A stretch of DNA of 64,000 nucleotides from Gaertneriomyces semiglobifer (Eukaryota; Chytridiomycota; Chytridiomycetes; Spizellomycetales; Spizellomycetaceae), in the NCBI GenBank assembly GCA_025558075.1, contig JAHLKF010000003.1, forward strand, positions 1,178,001 to 1,242,000, read 5' to 3'. The notes beneath the pieces were generated by a model that saw only the letters and a program-made list of their open reading frames with translations, did no database searches and had not been told where the DNA came from. Position 1 is the first letter of the stretch; each line of letters opens with the position of its first letter. Of this stretch, positions 1-10,450 are shown one piece after another. A program made the translations under genes and the position numbers.

Positions 1-196
1 TCAAGCTTCATTCACATTCATTCATCCGTTTATGGAGGGGAAAATACATGTCTCTTAATGCTTCAGCTCAAACATGCGCGCAACGTTGTGTCCCACCATC
101 AAAGAAAAGGCCCTTAGGCACTATACAACACACAAACACACACACATCTAAAACCCTCTAATCCCAAAAACAAAAAAAGAAAAAACATAATATTTT

Positions 197-1753
197 CTAA
201 AGGGTCTTGATCATGACATGCATAGCATTGATCAAATTGGCCTGTGTCCAGAGCAACGGACACACATCATTGCTCACATACTTGCCCTGCTCAATATAAT
301 AACTCTCGGGACACCAAAACGGTCCAAACTGGCATTCCTCACCCGTCACCTGTCCCACCGCGCGATTAAAGAACAGCACCTGCTGTTTCCTCAACGCGTC
401 CAATTCAGATTGTGGACGTCCGTCTTTTCGGGCTTGGAGGTACCACTCGCCAAAGATACATGAAACGATGGAATCAAAGATACACCATTGGGCTTCCTGA
501 CCGGTTTTCAGAAACTGGTCGCGGGCGTCCATGTTGTCTGAGAAATCCGCCGTGCGGTTTTCTTGGGACATGACGACCTTGTAGTCGGCCATCCAGTACG
601 AGTCGCCCAAGTAGCGTCGGATACCGTAGTCGCCTGCGAGGTCGGACACGACGTTTTGGACGACTTGACGGGCCATGGCGCCTTGGACGATGCCGAGGGG
701 GTAGATTAGGAACAAGAGGGCTGCGTCGGATTTGCGTTCAAAGGGAACGCGAGATTCGAAGGGAAGGATTTCTTGGAGGGCGGTTTCGCCTTTTTGTAAG
801 AGGAAGGTGGTGAGGTCGACGAGGTCGGTGGTGACGGTGAGGCCCAGGTTGGTGATGATTTGGGTGTAGAAGGCTTGCAGTTTGGTTTTGGCGGTCTCGG
901 ATGCGGTGAGGAGAGCAAGGAGTTCCTTGAGACCGGCGGTGACGGCACCGATGGAAGAGGCTTCGACTTTGCGGGCTTCTTCCCAGTGACCGCTGTCTTC
1001 GTCTTGCCAGAACTCGGTCGAGTTGAAAAAGAGGACGATAAAGACCAAGATTTCGGATTGAGCATCGGAGGGTTCACCGTTATTTTCAAAGAGATGGCCT
1101 TCGCGAGCGAGTTTGGCGGCCAACCAGGTAAAGTAACCCAGAGCGTCGTTTTGGGCGTGAGCCCATTTTTGGTCGTTTTCTTGGAGGAGAGAGCCGTTGA
1201 AACGGATGTGGGGACGTGTCATGACATCGTCGCGGAAATCGCAGGAGCAGGAGATACAATTTGTCCAGCGTTCGCGGTTGTTCAGCCAAAAGGAGATGAG
1301 GTCGTTGATGTTGGCGGTAGCGACTTGATGTTGGCCGATGGCGTAGTGGGCGTGAGCGACGTGAATGTTGTCACGGACCCAGACGTTGTCGTAGCCGGTG
1401 TAGTCTTGGGAAGATTCATCTGCTTCGAGGGCGGCCTTGAAGAGGGCGCGGCCTTCGACGGTGGGAAAGTTGAGGGAGTTTTTGGATTTGAGGAGATCCC
1501 AGATGGCGCGGACGTCTGCTTCAGTGTACACGTCCTTGATGTATTTTTCTATTTCCTTGTTGTGCACAAGTACCTTGAGTTCCGGCAGGCTTGGCAGGAC
1601 TGATGCTGGTGTCGATATTGTAGCGGCAGCAGGAGCGGGGGTCGCAGTGGTGTTGGTGGTAGTGGTATCAGCAGGAGTATCAGTGGTGACGGCCTTGGAA
1701 TTGGCGGCGGTGGTGCTAGCTGGACCGGCGGCTTTTGATGGATGGCAACCCAT
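197..1753 (-). CDS. GH15-like / phosphorylase-kinase alpha-like protein, probably myristoylated
   Basis: Single open frame of 518 aa with no intron needed. The N-terminus reads MGCHPSK: Gly2 with Ser6 fits an N-myristoylation signal and Cys3 could be palmitoylated, so membrane attachment is likely (inference). Residues ~10-50 are a Thr/Ala/Pro-rich linker. From ~60 on the protein resembles the (alpha/alpha)6 GH15-like domain of phosphorylase b kinase regulatory subunits: an early VWVRDN block, a middle RRYLGDSYW block and a late PESYY...PLLWTQAN block. Animal phosphorylase kinase alpha/beta subunits are over 1,000 aa with a calmodulin-binding tail; this one stops after the GH15-like domain. 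Its substrate or partner is therefore unknown, and catalytic activity as a glucoamylase is not shown. The start at 1753 is the only ATG that gives the acylation motif. It is the first gene of the window and its 3' side faces the window edge. Confidence 0.8.
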   Translation of the reverse strand: MGCHPSKAAGPASTTAANSKAVTTDTPADTTTTNTTATPAPAAATISTPASVLPSLPELKVLVHNKEIEKYIKDVYTEADVRAIWDLLKSKNSLNFPTVEGRALFKAALEADESSQDYTGYDNVWVRDNIHVAHAHYAIGQHQVATANINDLISFWLNNRERWTNCISCSCDFRDDVMTRPHIRFNGSLLQENDQKWAHAQNDALGYFTWLAAKLAREGHLFENNGEPSDAQSEILVFIVLFFNSTEFWQDEDSGHWEEARKVEASSIGAVTAGLKELLALLTASETAKTKLQAFYTQIITNLGLTVTTDLVDLTTFLLQKGETALQEILPFESRVPFERKSDAALLFLIYPLGIVQGAMARQVVQNVVSDLAGDYGIRRYLGDSYWMADYKVVMSQENRTADFSDNMDARDQFLKTGQEAQWCIFDSIVSCIFGEWYLQARKDGRPQSELDALRKQQVLFFNRAVGQVTGEECQFGPFWCPESYYIEQGKYVSNDVCPLLWTQANLINAMHVMIKTL

Positions 1754-2661
1754 TATATATAACTTGCTTCTAATGCGAGAGGTATGTATGAGACGGAGCT
1801 GTGTTGCTGAACAGGAGGGGATCTTGCACGCACGCAGGTGCTTTTTATATACACTTTACCTTGTTCAAATATACGTATGCGGAGAATTCTTTTACGTTAC
1901 GTTTACGCCGTCGTCGTTCGTCGTTCGTCGTTCGTCGTCGATGGACCTTCCTCGCTGACCTCTCGCTGTCCGCTTACTCTTGATCTTCTAATTCTCTCCA
2001 TCATAGATACTAACAGACCCTCCATTTCAAGCTCACATATGCATCATAATAACACACGCACAAACTTTTTCGCGATACTTTTTTCCATCGATCGTGCGCG
2101 CGCGTGTGTGTTATGACATTCCACGGCTTGTGTGTCAGTATGTGCCGTTAATGTGCGCCCGTATTGTTGGAGAATGTGATATTTGTGCCTCCCATTTCAT
2201 AAGTGGCTCGGTTCATCAGATACGGGTACGAAGCGAGTCTGATGACAAGATCAAGGTGCATGCGCTCACGAGGACAAGTGCAACCCACATGTGTGTCATA
2301 TTCACGATCATTTAAAAAGAGCATACGTAGCATCGATCTGGGTGGGTTACGAGTATTACATACGATGTGCAGCATGTTGGCCTTTTTGCGCTGCTGCATT
2401 CAAATTCACTGAATTCAGAATGAACATGAAAGGCTTGGATTAATAATTATGCTGGGTTGGTACTGGTGCGCCAGAGAGAGAGACTTCCAGAACGCCAAAG
2501 CCGAAATCATCCAGAGGAAGCAATTCATCTATATTGATTAACCACGGCTACATTTACAATGAGACGACTACATAGTTTATGTATGGAAACAAATCGGCAC
2601 AGAGTGGGGTATGCACGCATGAGTGGAAGTATGGAGCCCCTGAACATACCCCGGACCATTA
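1754..2661. other. Intergenic region, no supported gene
   Basis: About 0.9 kb upstream of the GH15-like gene. It holds a TCGTCGT/TTCGTCG microsatellite (1908-1940) and a short AG-rich run near 2475. All open frames here are short, lack convincing splice partners and resemble no family I recognise. Confidence 0.6.
1908..1940. repeat. TCGTCGT/TTCGTCG microsatellite
   Basis: About 33 bp of imperfect tandem CGTCGT/TCGTTCG units, roughly 160 bp upstream of the GH15-like start codon. It is a simple repeat with no coding role visible. Confidence 0.8.
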
Positions 2662-3832
2662 TTATTCAGCTTCAGGGGTTCCATAATGCCACTCAATGTC
2701 CGGTTTCTTTGCTGGTTCGTCCAAAATGAGGTGTAAAAATGACCCGGATAGATACTCCAAGCGAGACACTTGCATGTCGTCCGTATGCACGGTCTCTTCC
2801 AATCCCTCTTCACTGGTGAACAACGCTGATGTTTCGCGGTCGTCGATTCTCCTGACCTGACCTGGATTGCATCCTCGGCGCTTCTCCAGTCCTCGACCCA
2901 GGAACCCGGCCTGCCTTCGCCCCAAACCAATGCCATTTCTGTTGACGTTATCCATGCTTTATCTGCTCTCAAAGATCTCACATGCGGCCTATAATCATAG
3001 TTCATAAGTTTACGGTACTTGCACGCCGGGATCGCCGTCTCTCGCGGACTCTACGCGGATGGTACTCGGTGTATGCCGGTCGAGGAGCTTGCCCCAAAGT
3101 CGTTCAAAAACGGACGCCTCTGATGCTACGGTGACTGCCCAATCCTGAAGGCTACATATACAATGCTGTTGGTCAGATGGCTAAGGGGATCGAAAGCATG
3201 GAATGACACCTACAAATCCATTACAATCAACTTGATTGCAATTAACCGTTTGTATTGGGGAGCGGCACTGTCCGCTCTCCAGGATCGGCTTGGTGAGAAA
3301 CCCCCAGCAACATTTGTTCACACCCGTCGTCGGCCTCAAACTGCTTCTCCATTTCACCGAGAAATGGCTCACAAGCACTCAAGTCTTGCGATTCTGCGAA
3401 CCGGTTGAAGGTGGTCAGCTTCTCCACGCTGTGGCGTTTTCCCTTCCATATGCTACGTATAACAGTGTAGTTTTCCCTCGCCCATGAGGTGGCAGAGGTC
3501 TTCGTCCACATTCAATATCCATGAGTGAAGAGCACTGCCGAGTGTACGCGTCAAGTTGGAGGAAGATGTTGAGTGAACGAGATACATTGACAAACCTTTC
3601 TTTGCTACTGTCAGAGCACCCGAGCAGTAAGACCTTCTACTCCAACGTCTCGCTTGATGGTAGAATGGTATCTCGGGAGCACATCGCGTTGGCGGGCGAT
3701 CGTGTCTTCTTCCTCGTCGGACTCGTCACCCGCTTCATGTTCAGCATTGGTAGACTGTGAACTGGGCAAATAGCTGTGAAATCTATGACTGGCCAATATC
3801 TCGAATGAGGGGGAATAATGACCGATACACAT
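2662..3832 (-). CDS. Doubtful multi-exon gene, possible P-loop ATPase (weak RAD51-paralog resemblance)
   Basis: Several minus-strand open segments lie in a plausible exon order but I could not build a clean model. The N-terminal piece (3832 down to ~3611) is acidic (GDESDEEEDT). Near 3480-3455 a segment reads HGRGKTTLLY, like a Walker A loop but with Pro where the first Gly is expected. Near 3250-3225 another frame reads IAIKLIVMD, like a Walker B strand, followed by a GTAGGT donor-like sequence. Near 3005 a segment contains YDYRPH, and the last piece ends with PDIEWHYGTPEAE before a stop at 2662. The order Walker A, Walker B, YRP recalls XRCC2-type RAD51 paralogs, but this is a resemblance from memory with a non-canonical P-loop. 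It may instead be a decayed gene or chance. Exon limits are not resolved. Confidence 0.25.
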
Positions 3833-4126
3833 GTGTTATTGATACTGCATTGTAATGTTACATATGATTATCGATGACAAAACGGGTCCCTGTTTGCGAC
3901 GTCAACTCTTTGGATTTCGCTTGCAAATTGCTTGCGACTATCCATCCGCTGGAACACATACTGCATACGACGCACGCAACAGAGGGAAGGCAACATCAGC
4001 AAAAGCCATGAACCAAAGGACCGTCAACAACAATTAGGAGAGTTCACTTTATCAGAGACACGAGAACACCAGAAAACGAGAGAAAACAGGAACACGGGTC
4101 CTGAAGGGGGCTCTTTTTTATTAACA

Positions 4127-6012
4127 ATGGCATCATACCACACCACCGCAGACCATTCTCCATTACTGGCCAATGCTGCTGCTGCACCAAGCTCGCATTC
4201 TACCAGGTCGCGCAATCGCTCCCGTTCACGCTCCCTGTCCGCAAGTTTGTCCAATACAAGTGCGACCATTACAACTCAAACCCTGATAGGCGCTTTGGAA
4301 GCCGCCAACCCGTTTCACAACAACAACACTTCAGACTCCTCAAGCGATGATGATGACGTTCCCTCCTCCCTCGAACAAGTCGTTGTCGATTCAGAAAACA
4401 CTTCGGATACAGAGGACACGTCCGAGACCGAACTCCTCGGCCCAAAACGCAACAGAACGACGTCCACGGACCTTGTCAGAAATCAAACCCCTTCCTCAGT
4501 CACTTCCCAATCAACTAATAGACGGCCGCGGCCACCGAGTCCTCTCGGCAGCAGTAGCTCAATGTGTCCGGAAACCGGCGGTGGCGTTCCATCCGACGTC
4601 TTGAAAAATCGTCGCAAGTTGATTCTGGCGACAATCCTTTGCTTTGCCTTTTTCTTGGTCGAGTTGGTTGCTGGAATTGTTGCCGGATCTCTGGCCATTC
4701 TCAGCGATAGTTTTCATCTGCTTTCCGATATTGCCGGATTTGCCATATCCTTGGCTGCATTATACCTTTCTCAGCAACCCGCGACCAAACGTATGTTATA
4801 GGCCTTTTTCTTTCCAGTGTGGAGATATAATAACTTAATTGCTCGTGTCCATTTTCTTTCAGGTCACTCGTATGGATTCTACCGAGCAGAGATCATTGGA
4901 GCCGTATTGTCCTGCTTCATCATTTGGGTCCTTACAGCGGGTTTGGTTTGGGAAGCTGTCGAGCGTGTGCGCAATCCACAGCCCATAGATGGGAAGATCA
5001 TGTTCATCACCGCTGCTGTGGGTGTGTGCGTCAACATTGTGCTCGGCTTTACGCTCCACGGTGGACACGATCACGGCCATGGTCACTCACACGGGCACCC
5101 ACACGGTCATTCACATGGTCACTCACACGGACACTCACACGGTCACTCTGAGGGTCATTCGCACGCGAGCCATCACCATGCTGTTGATCACCGTCGCGGG
5201 TCCCAACACGGTCATGCCCATGAGCATGCGCATGGCCACAGTCATGAGCGTCACAGTCATGACCACGGTGGCGAGACGCATGCGCCCAAGCGGAAGAAAG
5301 CCGTAAGTTATGAGCGATTTTCTTTGCCAGAGCGCTGTTTCACAGACAATTTCGCTGGCACACTTTCTGACCCGCATGTCTTCATTAGCACAAGAACATC
5401 AATGTCGAATCAGCATTTATCCATGTCCTAGGCGATCTCCTCTCATCCGTCGGGGTCCTTATCGCAGCCACCATCATCTGGATCAACCCGGCCCTCACCA
5501 TCGTCGACCCCATCTGCACATTCGTCTTTTCCATCTTTGTCCTCGCCACGACCGTGCGTCTCATCTCCAACAGCATTACTGTTCTGATGGAAGCCACGCC
5601 AGGCGACATTGACCCCGCAGAAGTCGAGCGCGACCTCACCCACATTGAAGACGTCATGGGCGTCCACGATCTCCACATCTGGAACCTCACTGTCGGCAAA
5701 CCCTCGCTTTCCGCGCACCTCACCATCCACAACGTCAGTCCCACCACGGGGCGTGACGCCACGCTGGAAGACTACCATCGCGTGCTGTACGCTGCCCAAA
5801 CCCTCTTGTGTGAGAAATACGGAATTCACCATGCAACGATTCAGATTGAGGGTGAACCCGATGCTGTGGGGGAAGGGGAAGACGGTCAGCAAGACGGTCC
5901 GACTATTATTGTAGAGGACACGGAGGCGAATTTGACCGGCGTCGGGTGTGCCAGTCAAATGGGAAATAGAGTGCATTGCAACCCCCAAATGTGTCGGACT
6001 GGTGACATATAA
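4127..6012 (+). CDS. Cation diffusion facilitator (zinc transporter), His-rich loop
   Basis: Predicted join 4127-4790, 4863-5302, 5389-6012 (575 aa). Donors are GTATGT and GTAAGT, and all phases agree. Residues ~1-165 are Ser/Thr-rich and disordered. The membrane domain then begins with a CDF-type pair of helices containing the metal-site motif SDSFHLLSD, followed by HSYGFYRAEIIGA and two more helices. Next is a cytosolic loop of about 60 residues dominated by HGHSHGH repeats, then helices carrying ESAFIHVLGD (second metal-site motif), and a C-terminal cytoplasmic domain with VHDLHIWNL. Known CDF members of the ZRC1/COT1/ZnT type exchange Zn2+ for H+ and usually load the vacuole or secretory organelles; the His-rich loop fits zinc. 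Specific substrate and membrane are inferred. An in-frame ATG exists at 3932, but the ATG at 4127 has purine at -3 and starts a sensible N-terminus. Confidence 0.93.
5058..5282 (+). repeat. Coding repeat: histidine-rich loop of the zinc transporter
   Basis: Repeated CAC/CAT-GGN-CAC-TCN units encode tandem HGHSHGHP/HGHSHGHE segments between transmembrane helices 4 and 5. The units are near-identical in DNA, so copy number may vary between strains or collapse in assembly. Confidence 0.85.
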
Positions 6013-6305
6013 AGATTATTTATGTGGGAGAGTGCCGTGGAAAAATTAATATATATCTTTGTTGCTCACTGCCAAATCAACGTTGAACTGTTTTTACGCA
6101 TGCTTTCACTGAAAACTACCTGCGCTCTGTTTGGGAAAAGCTGTCACTCGCACTTTTGATGGGAAGCATTTGCGAGTCCTGATTACATAATCCATGTCCG
6201 CGGAGTCTTTCAAGCGCGTCAAAAACATGGCAAATGCCAGCTGTGCGCAGGCAAAAACCACATTTCAACCAACTTTATTTTCTGGGGCGCTTTCTCTCCA
6301 AAACC

Positions 6306-7229
6306 ATGCCAGAATCACCTATTCATGAGGAACCGCCAGTCATACAGCATCCCACTTCCGCATCCGCACAGCATCGCGCGGGTGGTGGTGGTGGTGGTGG
6401 GCTGCATGGATCTAAAACCAACCTCACATCATCGTCCAAACATGGGTCGCGCGTCAATATCGGACACGCCGCTAGTGTTGGTGGGGCAGCACCTCCTGCT
6501 GTTGGTGAAGGCCAGGTGCCGCCTGCCAATGCGATTGTATTTGAGAACACGTATAGGATCAAGCCTGATAAAAAGTAAGTGTGTGACTTTGTGGAGGTTT
6601 TTGCTATGTCTGTTTTGTCTCTTTGTCCACCCCACCGTCGCTCGTAACGAGAAAATGAAAGAGTCGCTCGAAATCGAGTTGGATTTTTTTTTGATTTGGT
6701 CGATTTACTTATTATTGTAACTTTATTCAGGTTCCAAAGCGAAGTCGTGCGTCGCATTACAGATGAGATCCTCAAAAGCCGGTTAACGAAAACCAAGTAC
6801 TCATATGATACAGTCCCAGAGCTCACACAATCCATTTCCAATGAGATTATGGCGGCCGTTAAAAGTGGGTTGATTTCTCATTTTACACACACACAACTTT
6901 GGGTTATGTTTTCACCGATGGAGGAAAATAAAAACAATTCACATTCACACTGTTTTTAAACTTATAGAGCTGGAGTATGATCGATACAAGTTTGTCGTGG
7001 ATGTGACGATAGGGGAGTTTAAAGGGCAAGGCATTCGCGTGGCATCTCGAGCGATCTGGGACACGGCGACGGATAGCTATGTTTCGGCGTCGTTCAAGAA
7101 TGTAAGCTTATTTGCTACACAACACACGCGCGCGTGTAGTTTGGTTTTTTTGTACCGAGTGCTAACCGAATTTGTGTGTAGGCGACTTTGTTTGCGGTAG
7201 CAATGGTGTTTGGATGTTATTATGAATAA
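6306..7229 (+). CDS. Tctex-type dynein light chain (DYNLT2B/TCTEX1D2-like)
   Basis: Predicted join 6306-6574, 6731-6864, 6968-7101, 7182-7229. The first exon encodes ~90 residues rich in Ser, Gly and Pro with a poly-Gly run; the Tctex1 domain follows. Conserved family blocks are EVVRRITDEI, the YDRYKFVVDVTIGE strand, RAIWDTATDSYVSASFKN and the terminal strand LFAVAMVFGCYYE. In animals and algae this light chain belongs to dynein-2, the retrograde intraflagellar transport motor, so the product should act in the zoospore cilium (inference from family). The start at 6306 has A at -3; an in-frame ATG at 6234 would add 24 residues. Third exon ends phase 0 at GTAAGC. Ordinary length for the family once the disordered N-terminus is removed. 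Confidence 0.88.
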
Positions 7230-7362
7230 GGAAATTATGTTTTGCGTGAAGGTCGGTGTGGTTCTGATAAAAAGGGTCGTGTCAGTGCGACCCGCCAAGC
7301 ACAACACTGAATGAATAAATAGGCTCCGCTCGAGTTGACGAGCAAGTTTTTTAGAGGCCATT

Positions 7363-8309
7363 TCATAGGTTCGTATTCAGATATTCAACAAAACTATCAG
7401 CGACTCTCTTCGCATCCGGTTGAGTGTGGACTTTATTGAGATTCGTGTACTGGCGTCTCAACCGTCGCAGTTCACTCATCGTCACCATTCTCCCCGACAG
7501 TTTGACTTTCAAACCCGCTTTGGGTACTACGATATCACCTATTCTCCCTTCCTTTTGTGCCTCCAACAGGGCATCCACAATCTCTTGTGTTGTTCTATCC
7601 ATTTCATGCATGTAATTGGTTTCAGTAAGTGGTTTGACTACCGTGGACAAATTGGGCGGTGGTGGTTTACGTAGTATCACGGCATCCACAATGTCTTGTG
7701 TTGGAATGGGATCCTCTGGGATGAGCGTAAACAGGGGTGCGTCCCACCTGTTTCTAGCATCAGGCTCTTCAAACCTCGTACATAGGTTATCCAGAACTGC
7801 AGCATCATACTGCAACTCCTCCGATCGGTGCGAGTTCCAATCTGCTGCTTGCTGAGGTGTCACACCGCAATGCACCACGCAATGAGGCGTCCCCAAAGCA
7901 CGTGTTATACAATATAGTTGGTATCGGAAGCCTTTGATGTAATTCATGCTGTCGCAGATGAGAACGTGGTCTTTGGTAAGATGCCGTTCTACGGCGGACA
8001 TCAGCGCTGCACGAGCTTTCTTCTCTTCATGCCCATCTACGGACCTGCCACGTGAGTTACTTGGAACCTTTGAGAGCGCCAACAAACAGTGGGGTGAAAC
8101 AAAATGCCGTACTCACTGGCATAAGCTTCTTTGCGATTCAATTGCAGGGACTCTTCGTTGAGGAGGATCACATTGGGTTGCAGTGACAGCTTTCGCGCTG
8201 ACAGCTCGTCGGGGTGTTGCTGTATCCAGGTTTCAAGCTCCCCTTTAATTTTTTGAGCGGCAGTAGTCTTTCCGCTACAGGGAATCCCACACATCATTAT
8301 CAGAGGCAT
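7363..8309 (-). CDS. KTI12: KTI12, Elongator-associated ATPase
   Basis: Two exons on the minus strand, 8309-8117 and 8036-7363 (288 aa). Donor GTGAGT and acceptor TAG give a continuous frame across the junction. The P-loop is GIPCSGKTT at residues 8-16. The block CDSMNYIKGFRYQLYC after the junction is diagnostic of KTI12 and its relative seryl-tRNA(Sec) kinase; the overall pattern and C-terminal RRLRRQYTNLNK block favour KTI12. In yeast Kti12 binds Elongator and tRNA and is needed for wobble-uridine modification of tRNA (cm5/mcm5U). An alternative acceptor 8 nt upstream (exon from 8044, using donor GTACGG) would add two residues; I preferred the consensus donor. It is divergently oriented to the U1A/U2B'' gene, 248 bp away. 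Confidence 0.9.
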
Positions 8310-8557
8310 CTTGTTCTCGTCCTTCCCGCCGTCTATCCCGTTAAATAATTCACAGTATCCTTTCAAGAAATGTCGCCAAAAATTCGAATGAGCGACGAAC
8401 ACCCAACCCGGTTATTGATATTCAATATGTGCTCCACGTGACACATCCGCACGGGGTGCTATCGATCACAGATGAGTCCCAAAGGACATGGCGACCAAAA
8501 GCGCACTTCAAATTCAAACGATCAAGAGAAAACTTACCAGCTATCAGAACACCCAAG

Positions 8558-9647
8558 ATGGCCTCCGCACCTCCCATGCCATATCATATGGGCGCACCGC
8601 CTATGGGTGGGCCACCGATGCAAGGAGGCCTGATGCCTCCACCGGGTCAGATGCAGCAGGGTGTGCCTCCCATGTTTGCCGGAATGCCAGGTGTTGTCCC
8701 GCCTCCACCACGTATTCCCAAACGACCACCACCGACAGAGGTACGTATTATCATTTTTCCTATGCGTTTTCCATTTCTATGCCCAAAGCTTGGCTGATAC
8801 ATCGTTGGTCTGAGTCCTAACCCTTCTGATGGACAGCCATGCCAAACCTTGTACATACGCAACCTACCGGAAACACGCGCTACGAAAACATTGGAAACGG
8901 CTTTGAAGTCGATCTTTGCGCAATACGGCGACGTACTATCGATCCGGATGAAGAGAAATATCAAACAAAGAGGACAGGCGTTTGTTACGTTTGCAGAAGT
9001 CGAAAGTGCAACGAAAGCATTAAAGGAGGTCCAGGGTTTCCCATTGTCGATGAAACCAATGGTCGGTAGATGCACAATGAAAACCGCAGCGTGTTTGTGC
9101 TTTTGTATGACTTTGATACTCATCGGTTGGGAAAACAGGATATACAATATGCTCGACGGAGATCGGATGTCGCAGCAGCAAGAGATGGCGAGGAAACTCT
9201 CGAAGCGCATAAAAGAGCACGCATAGAGGAGAAGGCTAATCGGACGGCAGAGGACGAGGAGGAGAAGGATAAGCAGGTTGATGCAGCGGAGGTGGCCGCG
9301 GTTTACGGGCCTGGATACTACTACGGTGCTGCTATGCCGGAAGACCTACTTCCAGCGAACAACATTCTGTTTATCCAGAACCTACCGCCAGAAACGACAG
9401 AGCCTGTGCTTGTACAGCTCTTCTCCCAGTTTACGGGATACAAAGAAGTTCGTTTGGTTCCAGGAAAGAAGGATATTGGTGAGTTTTCAACCTGTTGAAC
9501 TTTTTGCTATACGGTTGCTGATTCATTGTGTCACTAGCATTTGTTGAATACGAAACAGAAGCACAGGCTGGTACTGCCAAACAGCAACTAAACGGTTACA
9601 AGATCTCTGAAGAGAAGGAGATGAAAGTAACATATGCCAAGAAGTAA
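8558..9647 (+). CDS. U1 snRNP A / U2 snRNP B'' protein (two RRMs)
   Basis: Predicted join 8558-8740, 8837-9061, 9139-9478, 9538-9647 (285 aa). The first exon is a Met/Pro/Gly-rich N-terminal extension of ~60 residues. RRM1 has RNP2 LYIRNL and RNP1 RGQAFVTF, followed by the DIQYAR strand typical of U1A/U2B''. A charged, Glu/Lys-rich linker (~150-195) leads to RRM2 with ILFIQNLP and AFVEYE and ending KMKVTYAKK-like. In animals two paralogs bind U1 stem-loop II or U2 stem-loop IV; many fungi have one protein doing both jobs, so I do not choose between them. All four exons keep frame; the second donor is a weak GTCGGT but restores the conserved PM|DIQYA junction. Nuclear, pre-mRNA splicing. Confidence 0.92.
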
Positions 9648-10450
9648 TATTTCCACGACTACCTTAGGCACTGGATATTGCTATGCGTGAGCGCTGCAAA
9701 TAAATGTATAAATACCTTACCGTTTTTGCGAGGCGATGTTTGGACGGCAACTACATCACTCGAATGCCCGTGAGGCTCCTAAACTTGGGGAAAGGCGTTG
9801 TTCCTGTCGTGGGTCAGGCACAAGTTTCGGCGATAATGCGAGTTCTGCGCATGCGTCGCGAGGCTGGCAAAGGTGTACATCCCATCTGAGCGATCGTACC
9901 CCATTAAGGGAACAAAGTCGTTGGCACTTCAGCCATAGGCAGAAGTGAAGCACCAAGATCCAATCATTGCATCCTCATATCCGTGAATGTATGCAAGGGA
10001 AACAGACAGCAACGCACAATGGCATAAGAGGGCAACGAGACACCAAGCGAATGGTTACCTTCTACAATTCATACATTGCGAAGCGTTGGCGGTTCGATTG
10101 GTTCTATAAACAGCACGGTTCTGCCGATCATATGTACCGTTTACCGTCGCCGAATATGTTGTCCTTCCCAACCAAATAGTAAGGAGCTCATATCCAATCA
10201 AGGTAAGTGCTAGCGAAAGAGGCATTGTTGTTGTGATTGCTCGAATACTATTATGTACGTTCGTCATATCGTATTCTCGACACAGACGCAGGACGAAATG
10301 CTTGTCTGGGCGCCAGTAATAAATAATGTCAAGCTTTGAAATTTTACGTACAAAGCAGCTTTGCGCACGCTCAAAAGTTCCACATCCTGTTTCCATTGAC
10401 TTCCTGCAGTCTCCAGCTGTAGACTATTGATTACCACATATTTCGCAAAC
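9648..10450. other. Intergenic region, nothing recognised
   Basis: About 0.8 kb between two plus-strand genes. Short open frames on both strands lack ATG context, splice partners or family motifs. It presumably holds the 3' end of the U1A/U2B'' gene and the KIN17 promoter. Confidence 0.6.

Noticed and set aside
860..1603. Long plus-strand open frame of 247 codons
   Set aside because: It is the exact shadow of the GH15-like gene on the other strand and has no ATG context or family resemblance.
5385..5988. Minus-strand frames over the zinc transporter 3' exon
   Set aside because: Shadows of the strongly conserved transporter exon; no signals of their own.
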